Shown piece by piece: positions 37,372 through 45,229 of a stretch of DNA of 64,000 nucleotides. How positions within the stretch are numbered: the first letter of the stretch is position 1; the number at the start of each line of letters is the position of its first letter. Under the pieces are notes generated by a model that did no database searches, was not told the DNA's origin, and worked only from the letters and a program-made list of their open reading frames with translations. The stretch is taken from NCBI GenBank assembly GCA_028284235.1, contig JANQSC010000022.1:46772-110771 (forward strand), in the 5' to 3' direction. This DNA is from Opitutaceae bacterium (GTDB taxonomy: Bacteria; Verrucomicrobiota; Verrucomicrobiia; Opitutales; Opitutaceae). A program made the position numbers and the translations under genes.

Positions 37372-37698
37372 TCACCTAAGCAGTCGATGCTGCAGCAGCG
37401 TTTCCATGTCGCGCCGCCCGTCAAGGATCGCGTGGACAAGGACCTGTTTGCGATCAACCTCATACAAAATTCGATAGGGCTTGAACTGAGTCTCTCGATA
37501 ATTCGAAACGCCAATTCTCGACAGCTCTTTGGGAACGTGGCCTTTCATGGGAAACTCCTGCAACGACGCGCACTTCGCCTCAAGAGCGTTTAGAAGAGAA
37601 TCCGCCTTCTCGACTGAGTCGTTCTCCGAAACGAAACGCCAAAGAAAGAACAGATCGTCTTCGGCCTCGCTCGACAAGCGGACTTCAAATTGAGCCAT
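37372..37698 (-). CDS. ParE/RelE-family toxin
   Basis: A 108-aa basic protein of the ParE/RelE superfamily. It contains FEVRLSSEAEDDLFFLWRF, SNYRETQFKPYRILYEVD and the C-terminal VLVHAILDGRRDMETLL typical of plasmid-stabilisation toxins. ParE-type members poison gyrase and RelE-type members cut mRNA; the sequence alone does not decide. ATG 37698 follows the antitoxin gene by 26 nt. Confidence 0.85.
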   Translation of the reverse strand: MAQFEVRLSSEAEDDLFFLWRFVSENDSVEKADSLLNALEAKCASLQEFPMKGHVPKELSRIGVSNYRETQFKPYRILYEVDRKQVLVHAILDGRRDMETLLQHRLLR

Positions 37699-37724
37699 GG
37701 TCAATGCAGCAAATCAATACTCCA

Positions 37725-38003
37725 CTATCTAAAATCCTCAGTCCGCTTTCGAACACTTCGAAACGCCTGCCCGATCGTTTTCGGTTTCGATCGTTCAGTC
37801 GATTTCTTGCTCAACGCAATGATCTTCAAAAGAGCCAAGCTCTCCTGCGTTTCTTCAAAACTCCTAACGTCCTGAACCACGGCCTTCGCATAGCCGTTTT
37901 GCGTGATCACCAAAGGCGTTCTTGTCTCCTCGACACAACTGATAGCCTCCGCGGTTCGCGACTTCAGATAGCTGATAGGTTTCGTTCGTTCACTCGCTTT
38001 CAT
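37725..38003 (-). CDS. Phd/YefM-family antitoxin
   Basis: A 92-aa protein. The N-terminal YefM-type DNA-binding half (PISYLKSRTAEAISCVEE, then PLVITQNGYAKAVVQDV) is conserved, and the basic C-terminal tail would wrap the toxin. It precedes the toxin gene on the same strand, the usual order, and would autoregulate the pair. The upstream 84 bp contains AT-rich sequence suited to a promoter and operator. Confidence 0.85.
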   Translation of the reverse strand: MKASERTKPISYLKSRTAEAISCVEETRTPLVITQNGYAKAVVQDVRSFEETQESLALLKIIALSKKSTERSKPKTIGQAFRSVRKRTEDFR

Positions 38004-38087
38004 AGTCTATATAAAGACTTAATTTAGCGCCATTTCAAAAAGGTGCAAGAAAGAACACACCCCTCAATGGCAAAGAATCCGCCCGTT

Positions 38088-38558
38088 TCAGCCGAACCCA
38101 AACGCGCCTTCGGTATTTCCGTTCGCGCGCAACGACTGAAAACGCGCCAGCGCATCCGCGGCCGTCGGCCGCTCCCCCACCGCCACCGGCCACATCACTA
38201 GTGAGGGGACTTCGATGCGCTCCACCCATTGGTCCCGGTCGCGCAGCATCTCGGCGTGGCGCGTCCGGAACACGTAGTCGCGCAAGGACTCCGCGCTCGC
38301 CCAAACCGAGAGATTGAAAAAGAAACGCGCCTCGTCGAACGGCTGCAAATACTCCCGAAAGCAATCGAGTTGATTGTCCGGACACCCGTCCGGTTCGAAA
38401 CGCCAGACAAATCCCGGCGCATGCTCCGCTAGCGCATTCATCTCGTCGATGCGATCCGACATGCCCGCCATACGTGTATCCGAAAGTGGATACTTTAACC
38501 GGGCGATATTCGCCTGAGCCAAGAGCGTCGTCTTTTCTGAACCCATACTGTTCGCCAT
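38088..38558 (-). CDS. DUF3291 domain protein
   Basis: A 156-aa protein with LAQANIARLKYPLSDTRMAG at the start and FFNLSVWASAESLRDYVFR and PSLVMWPVAVGERPT later. These match DUF3291, a dimeric alpha/beta-barrel-like family related to antibiotic monooxygenase folds. Function is unknown. ATG 38558 is used; a second ATG lies four codons in. It is divergent from the lipase gene with about 105 bp between starts. Confidence 0.8.
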   Translation of the reverse strand: MANSMGSEKTTLLAQANIARLKYPLSDTRMAGMSDRIDEMNALAEHAPGFVWRFEPDGCPDNQLDCFREYLQPFDEARFFFNLSVWASAESLRDYVFRTRHAEMLRDRDQWVERIEVPSLVMWPVAVGERPTAADALARFQSLRANGNTEGAFGFG

Positions 38559-38663
38559 CCTTCGTTCAAATCGATTATAAGTTTGTACAAACGCTTTGTC
38601 TCTTCAGAATCGGAATTCTCGCATCTCATCGCATTGCCTACCCATTTACCCCCCCTCGATTCT

Positions 38664-39491
38664 ATGTCCAAATACTGGAAAGACTTCAACGGTCTAAAAG
38701 CGAAAAAGTCCTACGACGCCCAGACCGCCCTCTCATTGGCGGTCGTGTCCTACCTCTCCTACCAAAACAAAACTACCGTCACCCAGGTCGCGAAAGGCTG
38801 GGGCTTCGACAACGCCGCCTTCATCAGCGTGAAGAAAGGCAAAGACATCGACACACAGTGCCTCGCCATAGGCAACGACACGCATGTCATCGTCGCCTTT
38901 CGCGGCAGCGCCTCGCTCCAGGACTGGTTCACCAATTTCCAGGCGGTACGCGATCCGGGACCGCTCTACCGGACCAAGGCCCACGAGGGATTCCAAGACG
39001 CGCTTTTCCCCGCCGTTCTCGGACTGACCAACGCCATCGAGTCCTTCCGCGACAAGGACCAGAAACTGTGGCTGACTGGGCACAGCTTGGGCGGAGCGCT
39101 GGCCTCGCTCTACTCCGGCATGCTGATCGAAAACGGCTACCCCGTCTACGGGCTTTACCATTTCGGCAGCCCGCGTCCCGGCGACGCCAACTTCGACAAG
39201 AAGCTCAACAAAGCCATCCCCGGGCCCCACTTCCGAATCGCCAACGTCGGCGACATCGTCCCACACGTTCCGCCGGAACCGTTTTTCAGCCACCCCGGCC
39301 GACGCGTTATCCTCAAACCCAAGCGTCGCGAGACTTCCAAGTCTGCCTGGACGAAAGTGCGCAAAGCGATCTTCTCCCGCTTCATGAACATGACCGGAAA
39401 TCCGCTCATCATCAAAGACAACCACGTCCTCGACGAGCCCGAATCCGGCTACCTGGACCGACTCAAAGCGGATTTGAAACGGAGTCAGTAA
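38664..39491 (+). CDS. Class 3 lipase family protein
   Basis: A 275-aa alpha/beta hydrolase. The lipase-3 motifs IVAFRGSASLQDWFTNF, HEGFQDAL and the nucleophile elbow LTGHSLGGALASL are clear. The downstream FGSPRPGD and VGDIVPHVPP carry the aspartate of the triad, and the histidine is probably in KDNHVLDE. No signal peptide is visible, so it may be cytoplasmic or surface-attached by an unknown route. It should hydrolyse acylglycerols or related esters. Confidence 0.88.
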   Translation: MSKYWKDFNGLKAKKSYDAQTALSLAVVSYLSYQNKTTVTQVAKGWGFDNAAFISVKKGKDIDTQCLAIGNDTHVIVAFRGSASLQDWFTNFQAVRDPGPLYRTKAHEGFQDALFPAVLGLTNAIESFRDKDQKLWLTGHSLGGALASLYSGMLIENGYPVYGLYHFGSPRPGDANFDKKLNKAIPGPHFRIANVGDIVPHVPPEPFFSHPGRRVILKPKRRETSKSAWTKVRKAIFSRFMNMTGNPLIIKDNHVLDEPESGYLDRLKADLKRSQ

Positions 39492-39510
39492 AGCACGCAA
39501 AGTGAAGCTC

Positions 39511-39599
39511 AGGTGGAACGCGACGTCCCGGCGCGTTTTAGTCCGAACCAGATCGTTTCCCAAAAGAAATAAACGCGAGCCGAGACGTCTCGCGCCACC
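39511..39599. repeat. BIME (paired REP units), left of RAYT gene
   Basis: Unit L (39511-39540, AGGTGGAACGCGACGTCCCG then GCGCGTTTTA) and unit R (39571-39599, AAACGCGAGCCGAGACGTCT then CGCGCCACC) are imperfect inverted copies of each other. Unit R contains the 12-bp palindrome CGAGACGTCTCG. Confidence 0.85.
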
Positions 39600-39643
39600 C
39601 TTTTTCTTCTTGCGAGAAAAGGACCTTCCTCGCTCCATCCAGT

Positions 39644-40087
39644 ATGGAATCCTACTACCCGAAACGGCTTTGCCATGCCCGTCCCCCTTGGGTCGAAGGC
39701 GTCGCGATCTATCATATCCGCATACGACGCTCCAAACATTGGAATCATTCACTCACTGAGGAAATAATTGCGACCACAATTCTCGACAGCGTCTCACACT
39801 ACCAGCGCCAGAGTCTCTGGAGTTGTCGCTTATTTCTTTTGATGCCAGATCACCTCCACGCGCTCCTTTCCTTCGACCCCAGCAAGAAGATGAGTAGCAT
39901 AGTTGGAAACTGGAAGAGTTTCCATGCGAAATCGCTAGCTGTGCAATGGCAATCGAACTACTTTGACCACCGGATTCGCAACGACGATGAGTTGTCATTG
40001 AAATATAGTTACATCCTTAATAATCCCGTTGTGAAGGGGCTCTGCAATTCTCCAGAGAGCTGGCCTTGGAAAATTGTAAATTTCTAA
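39644..40087 (+). CDS. REP-associated tyrosine transposase (RAYT, Y1_Tnp)
   Basis: A 147-aa HUH single-strand transposase of the IS200/REP type. The metal-binding HUH pair is H70-L-H72 in LMPDHLHALL, and the catalytic tyrosine is Y123 in YSYILNNPVV (YIxxNPV motif). It is bracketed by palindromic REP pairs at 39511-39599 and 40112-40187, as expected for a RAYT that acts on them. Length is at the short end of the family. It appears intact. Confidence 0.9.
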   Translation: MESYYPKRLCHARPPWVEGVAIYHIRIRRSKHWNHSLTEEIIATTILDSVSHYQRQSLWSCRLFLLMPDHLHALLSFDPSKKMSSIVGNWKSFHAKSLAVQWQSNYFDHRIRNDDELSLKYSYILNNPVVKGLCNSPESWPWKIVNF

Positions 40088-40111
40088 AAGCAGGCACTCG
40101 CAATTTGAAAC

Positions 40112-40187
40112 AAACGCGAGCCGAGACGTCTCGCGCCACCTTAGTATCTTGCAATAAAGGTGGAACGCGACGTCCCGGCGCGTTTTT
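40112..40187. repeat. BIME (paired REP units), right of RAYT gene
   Basis: Unit R (40112-40140) precedes unit L (40158-40187), the reverse order to the left copy. Unit L ends in TTTTT. The stop of ilvB is 23 nt further on, so this element is also at the 3' end of ilvB. Confidence 0.85.
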
Positions 40188-40209
40188 CTTCCATACGCAA
40201 CTCGCTTCC

Positions 40210-41874
40210 CTACCGTTCTATCATCTCGCAATTTGCGCCTCCGGGCGGGACCATTGGAAACACCTTGTGAGCCACGTCGATCGGGACGTTGATCAGCGCG
40301 GGCCCCTGCATTCTCAAGGCTTCCGCCAACAAGAGGACCGGATCGGTCGACTCGCCCAAATCAAACGCCGCCATTTGAAATCCTTCCGCGATCGTTTTGA
40401 AGTCGACCGCCCGGCTGTAGTTCGAAGCGAATATGCGCTTTCCATAGAACAAATCCTGCTGCTGGTGGACCATCCCCAGCGAGTTGTTGTTGCAAAGAAC
40501 GATCTTCACATTGGCATTTTCCTCAACCGCTGTAATGAGTTCCTGGATATTCATAAGTAGGCTCCCGTCGCCGGAAAAACAGACGACCGTCGCGTCCGGC
40601 CTCTCGAGCGCCGCTCCAATTGCAGCCGGCAATCCAAAGCCCATCGTTCCCAGTCCCCCGGAGGTGAGCCACTGTCGCGGACGCTCGAAAGGGAAACTCT
40701 GGGCGACACGCATCTGGTGCTGCCCCACATCCGTAGAAATGTAGGTTTCCCCTTCCAGCATTCGCGCGGTGTAATCAATAATTCCATACGCAGACAGGGG
40801 GTTTTCCAAATCGGTCAAATAATGCGGGTAGTCGCGCTTGAGCGCGCCGACGCGCGTGTTCCAACTATCGCGGGGGCGCGGCGCGATTCGAGGTGACAAT
40901 CGGTCTAGGGCGTCGGACAAGTCCGCGACAATGCCAACGTGGGCGTTCTTGATCTTGTTGAGCTCGCCCGCGTCGATGTCTATGTGGACGATTTTCGCCT
41001 GAGGGCAAAACCGGGCCACCTTGCCGGTCGCTCGATCGTCGAAACGCGCCCCCAACGCAATGAGCGTATCGCATTCCTCCAAGGCTCGATTAGTGAATGG
41101 AGCCGCGTGCATGCCGAGCATCCCGAGCGAGAGCGCGTGTCGAACGGGCAACGCCCCCAAGCCCATCAATGTCATAACCGTAGGGGCGTTTAGCTTCTCA
41201 ACCAGCGAGCGAACCGCTCCCGACGCGCCCGAGTGGATCGCCCCGCCGCCAATGTAGACGATGGGGCGACAAGCCGCGTTGATCATCGCAGCCGCGGCTT
41301 CGATCGCGCTCGCTTCAATCGCCGGGGCAGGATCCGGGCGGCCGATCTCCGGCCACGCCTCGAATGCGGCGAGCTCCATTTGCACGTCTTTCGGAACGTC
41401 GATCCAAATCGGCCCCGGCCGACCCGACTGCGCCACGCGAAAGGCTTCCGGAACAATCTCGAGCAACTCCTCGGCCGATTGAGCGAAGTAGCTGTGCTTG
41501 GTAATTGGAACGCTCAGGCCGTAGGTGTCAATCTCCTGAAACGCGTCCGTCCCGATGAGACCGCGAGGCACTTGCCCGGTAATGCAGATTACCGGGATCG
41601 AATCGAGTTTCGCATCCGCCATGGCTGAGATCGCGTTGGTCGCTCCGGGCCCGGACGTGGCGAAAAACACCGCCGGCTTTCCCGTCGTCCGAGCTTGTCC
41701 TTGGGCGATAAAGCCCGCCCCTTGTTCGTGACGGGCGAGGACGTGGCGAATCGCCCCCGACCGAGCGAGAGCGTCGTAAATCGGCAGATTCGCTCCGCCC
41801 GGAATGCCCGCGATTTGCTGGATGCCTTGCCGCTCCAGAAGTTTGACTATGATTTCAGCGCCTGTGTGTTTCAT
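40210..41874 (-). CDS. ilvB: Acetolactate synthase, large (catalytic) subunit
   Basis: A 554-aa ThDP enzyme. The catalytic glutamate is E50 in ARHEQGAGFIAQG, and the ThDP motif is SGDGSLLMNIQEL followed by NNNSLGM. The central FAD-binding domain is intact. It makes acetolactate or acetohydroxybutyrate for valine, leucine and isoleucine. ATG 41874 starts at the conserved KHTGAEIIVKLL. No ilvN small-subunit gene is adjacent, so the regulatory subunit must lie elsewhere. Expression appears controlled by the leader peptide and attenuator upstream. Confidence 0.94.
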   Translation of the reverse strand: MKHTGAEIIVKLLERQGIQQIAGIPGGANLPIYDALARSGAIRHVLARHEQGAGFIAQGQARTTGKPAVFFATSGPGATNAISAMADAKLDSIPVICITGQVPRGLIGTDAFQEIDTYGLSVPITKHSYFAQSAEELLEIVPEAFRVAQSGRPGPIWIDVPKDVQMELAAFEAWPEIGRPDPAPAIEASAIEAAAAMINAACRPIVYIGGGAIHSGASGAVRSLVEKLNAPTVMTLMGLGALPVRHALSLGMLGMHAAPFTNRALEECDTLIALGARFDDRATGKVARFCPQAKIVHIDIDAGELNKIKNAHVGIVADLSDALDRLSPRIAPRPRDSWNTRVGALKRDYPHYLTDLENPLSAYGIIDYTARMLEGETYISTDVGQHQMRVAQSFPFERPRQWLTSGGLGTMGFGLPAAIGAALERPDATVVCFSGDGSLLMNIQELITAVEENANVKIVLCNNNSLGMVHQQQDLFYGKRIFASNYSRAVDFKTIAEGFQMAAFDLGESTDPVLLLAEALRMQGPALINVPIDVAHKVFPMVPPGGANCEMIER

Positions 41875-41930
41875 TTTTGATAGTGTTGATTGAATCATTG
41901 GCGCCGACTCGGACCGGTTGGGTGGATACG

Positions 41931-41964
41931 AAAAACCCCGCCGGTTCGCGCCGGCGGGGTTTTT
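41931..41964 (-). terminator. ilvB attenuator (leader terminator)
   Basis: A perfect 14-bp stem (AAAAACCCCGCCGG/CCGGCGGGGTTTTT) with a 6-nt loop ends in TTTTT on the minus strand. It sits 27 nt after the leader-peptide stop and about 57 nt before the ilvB start. That is the place for a transcription attenuator. Confidence 0.9.
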
Positions 41965-41991
41965 CGAAAAGCGTTTTTTAAAACGTATTCG

Positions 41992-42093
41992 CTAATTCCG
42001 CAACGACGCGATCGGGACGACCACGAGTACCACTGCCACGACCACCACGAGGGCCGCTACGGAAGGGAGTTGCGTTTTGTTGAATGCGTTCAC
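41992..42093 (-). CDS. ilvB leader peptide (Val/Leu-rich attenuation peptide)
   Basis: A GTG-initiated 33-codon frame ending in TAG at 41992. It reads M-N-A-F-N-K-T-Q-L-P, then SVAALVVVVAVVLVVVPIAS and LRN. Ten of 32 codons after the start are valine, with leucine and isoleucine codons among them. It is followed by a strong intrinsic terminator before ilvB. This is the organisation of amino-acid biosynthetic leaders such as enteric ilvB, where scarce charged tRNA-Val/Leu stalls the ribosome and prevents termination. A stop codon three codons upstream fixes the GTG start. The antiterminator pairing was not resolved, and no strong Shine-Dalgarno sequence is visible. Confidence 0.8.
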   Translation of the reverse strand: MNAFNKTQLPSVAALVVVVAVVLVVVPIASLRN

Positions 42094-42200
42094 TTTCGGA
42101 ATTTAAGATGGTATAACGACCGGGATCGCCCCCGGTTGAGTCGGAAGAAAGAACGATCGAAAGAAAGTCGTCAAGGGGAAAGGACCGAATCGTGAGTCTT

Positions 42201-42268
42201 AGGTGGAACGGGCCGTCCCGGCGCGTTTTTCCAAGAACCCACGCGAGCCGGGACGTCTCGTGCCACCT
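42201..42268. repeat. BIME upstream of ilvB leader
   Basis: Unit L (42201-42230, AGGTGGAACGGGCCGTCCCG then GCGCGTTTTT) and unit R (42241-42268, ACGCGAGCCGGGACGTCTCG then TGCCACCT) are only 10 nt apart. It is the most diverged copy. The M29 peptidase stop is 8 nt away. Confidence 0.85.
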
Positions 42269-42275
42269 TCGTCTT

Positions 42276-43478
42276 TCAAAGCTGAAACTCGCCGTCCCTG
42301 TAAATCACCTGGGTCGACCCGTCCTTCAATACCGCGGTCACGGTTCGATTCGACGTCGCCACGATGTCCGTGTGGACCACCGAATTGTTGTAGCCCATCG
42401 CCTCCCACTCGGTTTCGGAAACACTCGTCTGGTCTCCCGTGTACGAATCCCGATACGCCGCGCCGACCGCGATGTGAGTGTTGCCGTTCTCCCCTCCCAC
42501 GTTCTCGTCGTAGAGCGTTTCACCCATAAAGCGAGTGATGCGAGAAAAACGGCGATCCGTAAGCGAAAACTCGCCCACTTTGTCGGCATTTTCGACCGCA
42601 ATCATCTCTTTCAGAATAGACTCTCCTTGCGACGCGGTCGCTTGCGTCACCCGGCCGTTCTTGAATTCCAAATACGCGTCGGTGATCAAGTTGCCGTAGC
42701 GATAGAGTGGTTCCGTAAATTGGATACACCCCTCAGTTCCGCGCCAGTCCGGAGAGATAAAAAGCTCGAAGCTGGGGATATTGCGACCCGAGCCGCCGAG
42801 CCACTTTCGGTTTTCCCCAATCGTCACCCAGAGATCTGTATCCGCCGCTTCGATATGCAATTTCTCGATGGGCAGAGCATCGAGTTTGTCCTTGATGGAG
42901 TAAAGTTCGCCATAAAGCGCTTTCCACCGAGCCGCCGGATTCGGATCGTCGAGATAGCACGCCTTGACGATCTCGTCCCAGTATTCGGAAAGCTCCATCC
43001 CCACTTCGTCCGCCATCGCCTGCGTGCCGTACATGCAAAGCGTCCAGGTGTACTTCCCCTCGCCTTCCTTGGCCCGGCGCCAGTCCATGTACGGCTTGAG
43101 CGCCTTTTGAGCCGCCATGATCTTGCCGCTGTCGATTCCGTCCAGCTCCTTCTTGTCCGTCTCGGCCAGAACCGCGACGGTGTGGTCGATCTCGTCCACG
43201 AGGCCTTTGAGAAACTTCTCGGGGAAAAAGTTGAGCTGCTCCTCGCTGGCCAATTCGAAATGCTCGCGAGCGAAATCGTCTGGCGAGTAAAACACAATCG
43301 GATGGGCGCCTGCCTTGAGCACCGCCCGCCGCAACGCCACGAGTAGCGGTTTGGCGACTTCCGGCACGCGCAGCTGCACGACTTCCCCCTTCCGCACGCC
43401 CTCTCCGCTGTTCAACGCGAAGTTGATCATAACGTCCGCGTACTTCTCCAAAATCTCTTCGCTGGGCTGGAAACTCAT
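42276..43478 (-). CDS. M29-family aminopeptidase (AmpS-like)
   Basis: A 400-aa protein. YADVMINFALNSGEGVRKGE is the usual N-terminus. The metal-site regions GETLYDENVGGENGNTHIAVG and VHTDIVATSNRTV, and the C-terminal VIYRDGEF, match thermophilic aminopeptidase (M29). It should be a cytoplasmic metallo-aminopeptidase with broad specificity. The ATG at 43478 is chosen; the frame stays open for another 47 codons, but those read through the REP pair at 43550 and are not conserved. Confidence 0.88.
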   Translation of the reverse strand: MSFQPSEEILEKYADVMINFALNSGEGVRKGEVVQLRVPEVAKPLLVALRRAVLKAGAHPIVFYSPDDFAREHFELASEEQLNFFPEKFLKGLVDEIDHTVAVLAETDKKELDGIDSGKIMAAQKALKPYMDWRRAKEGEGKYTWTLCMYGTQAMADEVGMELSEYWDEIVKACYLDDPNPAARWKALYGELYSIKDKLDALPIEKLHIEAADTDLWVTIGENRKWLGGSGRNIPSFELFISPDWRGTEGCIQFTEPLYRYGNLITDAYLEFKNGRVTQATASQGESILKEMIAVENADKVGEFSLTDRRFSRITRFMGETLYDENVGGENGNTHIAVGAAYRDSYTGDQTSVSETEWEAMGYNNSVVHTDIVATSNRTVTAVLKDGSTQVIYRDGEFQL

Positions 43479-43549
43479 AGTCCCACCGAAGTAATCCCGC
43501 AGGCCGGAATTGCAAGCGCGCAATCGGCAAACACTGTCAGCTCGAGCAA

Positions 43550-43620
43550 AGGTGGAACGCGACGTCCCGGCGCGTTTTTGTTGTACAATAACAACGCGAG
43601 CCGAGACGTCTCGCGCCACC
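43550..43620. repeat. BIME between M29 peptidase and GH4 genes
   Basis: Unit L (43550-43578) and unit R (43592-43620) flank a short loop (TTGTTGTACAATAACAA) that is itself palindromic around TTGTACAA. Both units are nearly identical to the copies beside the RAYT gene. Confidence 0.85.
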
Positions 43621-43646
43621 TCTTGACGCTCTATCTCAAATCGCCT

Positions 43647-45065
43647 TCACGCCTCCGCCAACTTGCCGAATCGATTGGCGATGGCCAAGGCGGGATCGAG
43701 CGGCACGTCGACGGGCTCGACACCGTCCGGGATGGCGATGGTGGGCGTCGGTCGCACCGTCTCGCCGCCGAATTGCGGGAGCCATTGACGCTGCGCTTCG
43801 AGCATTTCGCTCACCATTTCCCGGATCTCCCTCAAGGTCAATTTGGCCGCGGTAAGCGGATCCATGGCGATAGCCTGCACCAGCAACTCGGTATCGCCGT
43901 CCAGACTGGCCCGCGTCCCGAGACCTTGCACGTTTATATTGCTCATGTTCAGAGCGGCGCATTGCGGCGGCAGGTCCCCGACAACCGTTGGGTGCAATCC
44001 TGTTCGATCCACAAACATGGGAACTTCGACGCAGCAGCCGTTGGGCAAATTTGTGATGTATCCATCATTCCGTACATTGCCGTTCAACCGGAAGGGAACG
44101 CCTGTCTCCATCGCTTCCAAAATATGCGACGCGTACTCCGCGCTGCGCGGCTGCAGCTCCGTCGTCTCGATCGACAACGGGTCGGTGTGGGCGAACTTCT
44201 CCGCCAAGTCGCGGCAATAGGTGTAGTAGGCCCCGGTCTCGCCGCCGAACGACGGCTCGTCGCAATAGCGATCGAGAGCGGCGTCGCTCTTCCGGAAGTA
44301 TGGCAAATACTCGGAAAGATGCCCCGTGCTCTCCGTCATAAAATAGCCGAAGTGGCGGAACACTTCCCCGCGCACCTTCTCGTTCACGTAAAACTCCGGC
44401 CGCTCGAAACACTCGCGCAACTTTGGATACAAGTCCTCGCCGTCCTTTTCCAAACGCAAGAACCATCCCATGTGATTGATACCGGCGGCGATAAAATCGA
44501 TTTCGTCCTTCCCGTAGCCCGTGTATGAAGCGATCAGGTCCATCGTAGTTTGCACGCCATGACAAAGGCCCACGAATTTCAATCCCGGCACTGTTCCAAG
44601 CGCCCAGCAGCACATGGCCATGGGATTCGCGTAGTTGAGCAGCAACGCGTTCGGGCACAACTCGCGCATGTCCTCGGCGATCTCCATCAAGGCCCAAGTG
44701 TGGCGGGCCGCCCGAAATACGCCGCCCGGCCCCAGCGTGTCGCCAATGCACTGGTCGACCCCGTACTTCATCGGAATCTCGTAGTCGACCCGGAAGGCGT
44801 CAACGCCGCCTACCTGGATCATGACCACGACATAGTCCGCCCCGCGCAGCGCCTCGCGACGGTCCGTAGTTTTGGTCACCGTCGCGTCCACGTCGTTGTC
44901 CTTGACCATCCGCTCGACAAACGAGTGTACCTTGTCCAGGCGCGTGTTCGTCAACGCCATCAAGGAATACTCGCTGCCCGCCAACGCGGGAGTCGCCAGG
45001 AAATCGTTCATGAGAGTTTTGCAGAAAACGAGACTGCCCGCGCCGATAATCGCTACTTTTGCCAT
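43647..45065 (-). CDS. Glycoside hydrolase family 4 (alpha-galactosidase/glucosidase type)
   Basis: A 472-aa NAD- and Mn-dependent GH4 enzyme. It has a Rossmann start VAIIGAGSLVFCKTL, the NYANPMAMCCWAL motif, the metal-binding C and H in GLCHGVQ and GINHMGWFL. The sequence is closest in style to MelA/AglA-type alpha-glycosidases that work by a redox elimination mechanism. It is cytoplasmic. Its 5' end faces the sulfatase gene across a 164-bp divergent region, so the two may be co-regulated. Confidence 0.9.
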   Translation of the reverse strand: MAKVAIIGAGSLVFCKTLMNDFLATPALAGSEYSLMALTNTRLDKVHSFVERMVKDNDVDATVTKTTDRREALRGADYVVVMIQVGGVDAFRVDYEIPMKYGVDQCIGDTLGPGGVFRAARHTWALMEIAEDMRELCPNALLLNYANPMAMCCWALGTVPGLKFVGLCHGVQTTMDLIASYTGYGKDEIDFIAAGINHMGWFLRLEKDGEDLYPKLRECFERPEFYVNEKVRGEVFRHFGYFMTESTGHLSEYLPYFRKSDAALDRYCDEPSFGGETGAYYTYCRDLAEKFAHTDPLSIETTELQPRSAEYASHILEAMETGVPFRLNGNVRNDGYITNLPNGCCVEVPMFVDRTGLHPTVVGDLPPQCAALNMSNINVQGLGTRASLDGDTELLVQAIAMDPLTAAKLTLREIREMVSEMLEAQRQWLPQFGGETVRPTPTIAIPDGVEPVDVPLDPALAIANRFGKLAEA

Positions 45066-45229
45066 GGGATACTAATTGGTAGGAGGTTAACGTTGCCGCC
45101 CGTTATAGCTGGCTCCCGTTCGAAGTAAAAACCTTTGTTCACTTGACAGTAATCCTCCGTGTCCTGCAACGGCATTCACCGTTTGCAGCTGGACTGGAAA
45201 TCGGGAAGCCTCCATGTTCTCCCGCTGAT

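Noticed and set aside
43479..43619. A 47-codon N-terminal extension of the M29 peptidase
   Set aside because: It reads through the REP pair, matches nothing in the family, and the conserved start is at 43478.
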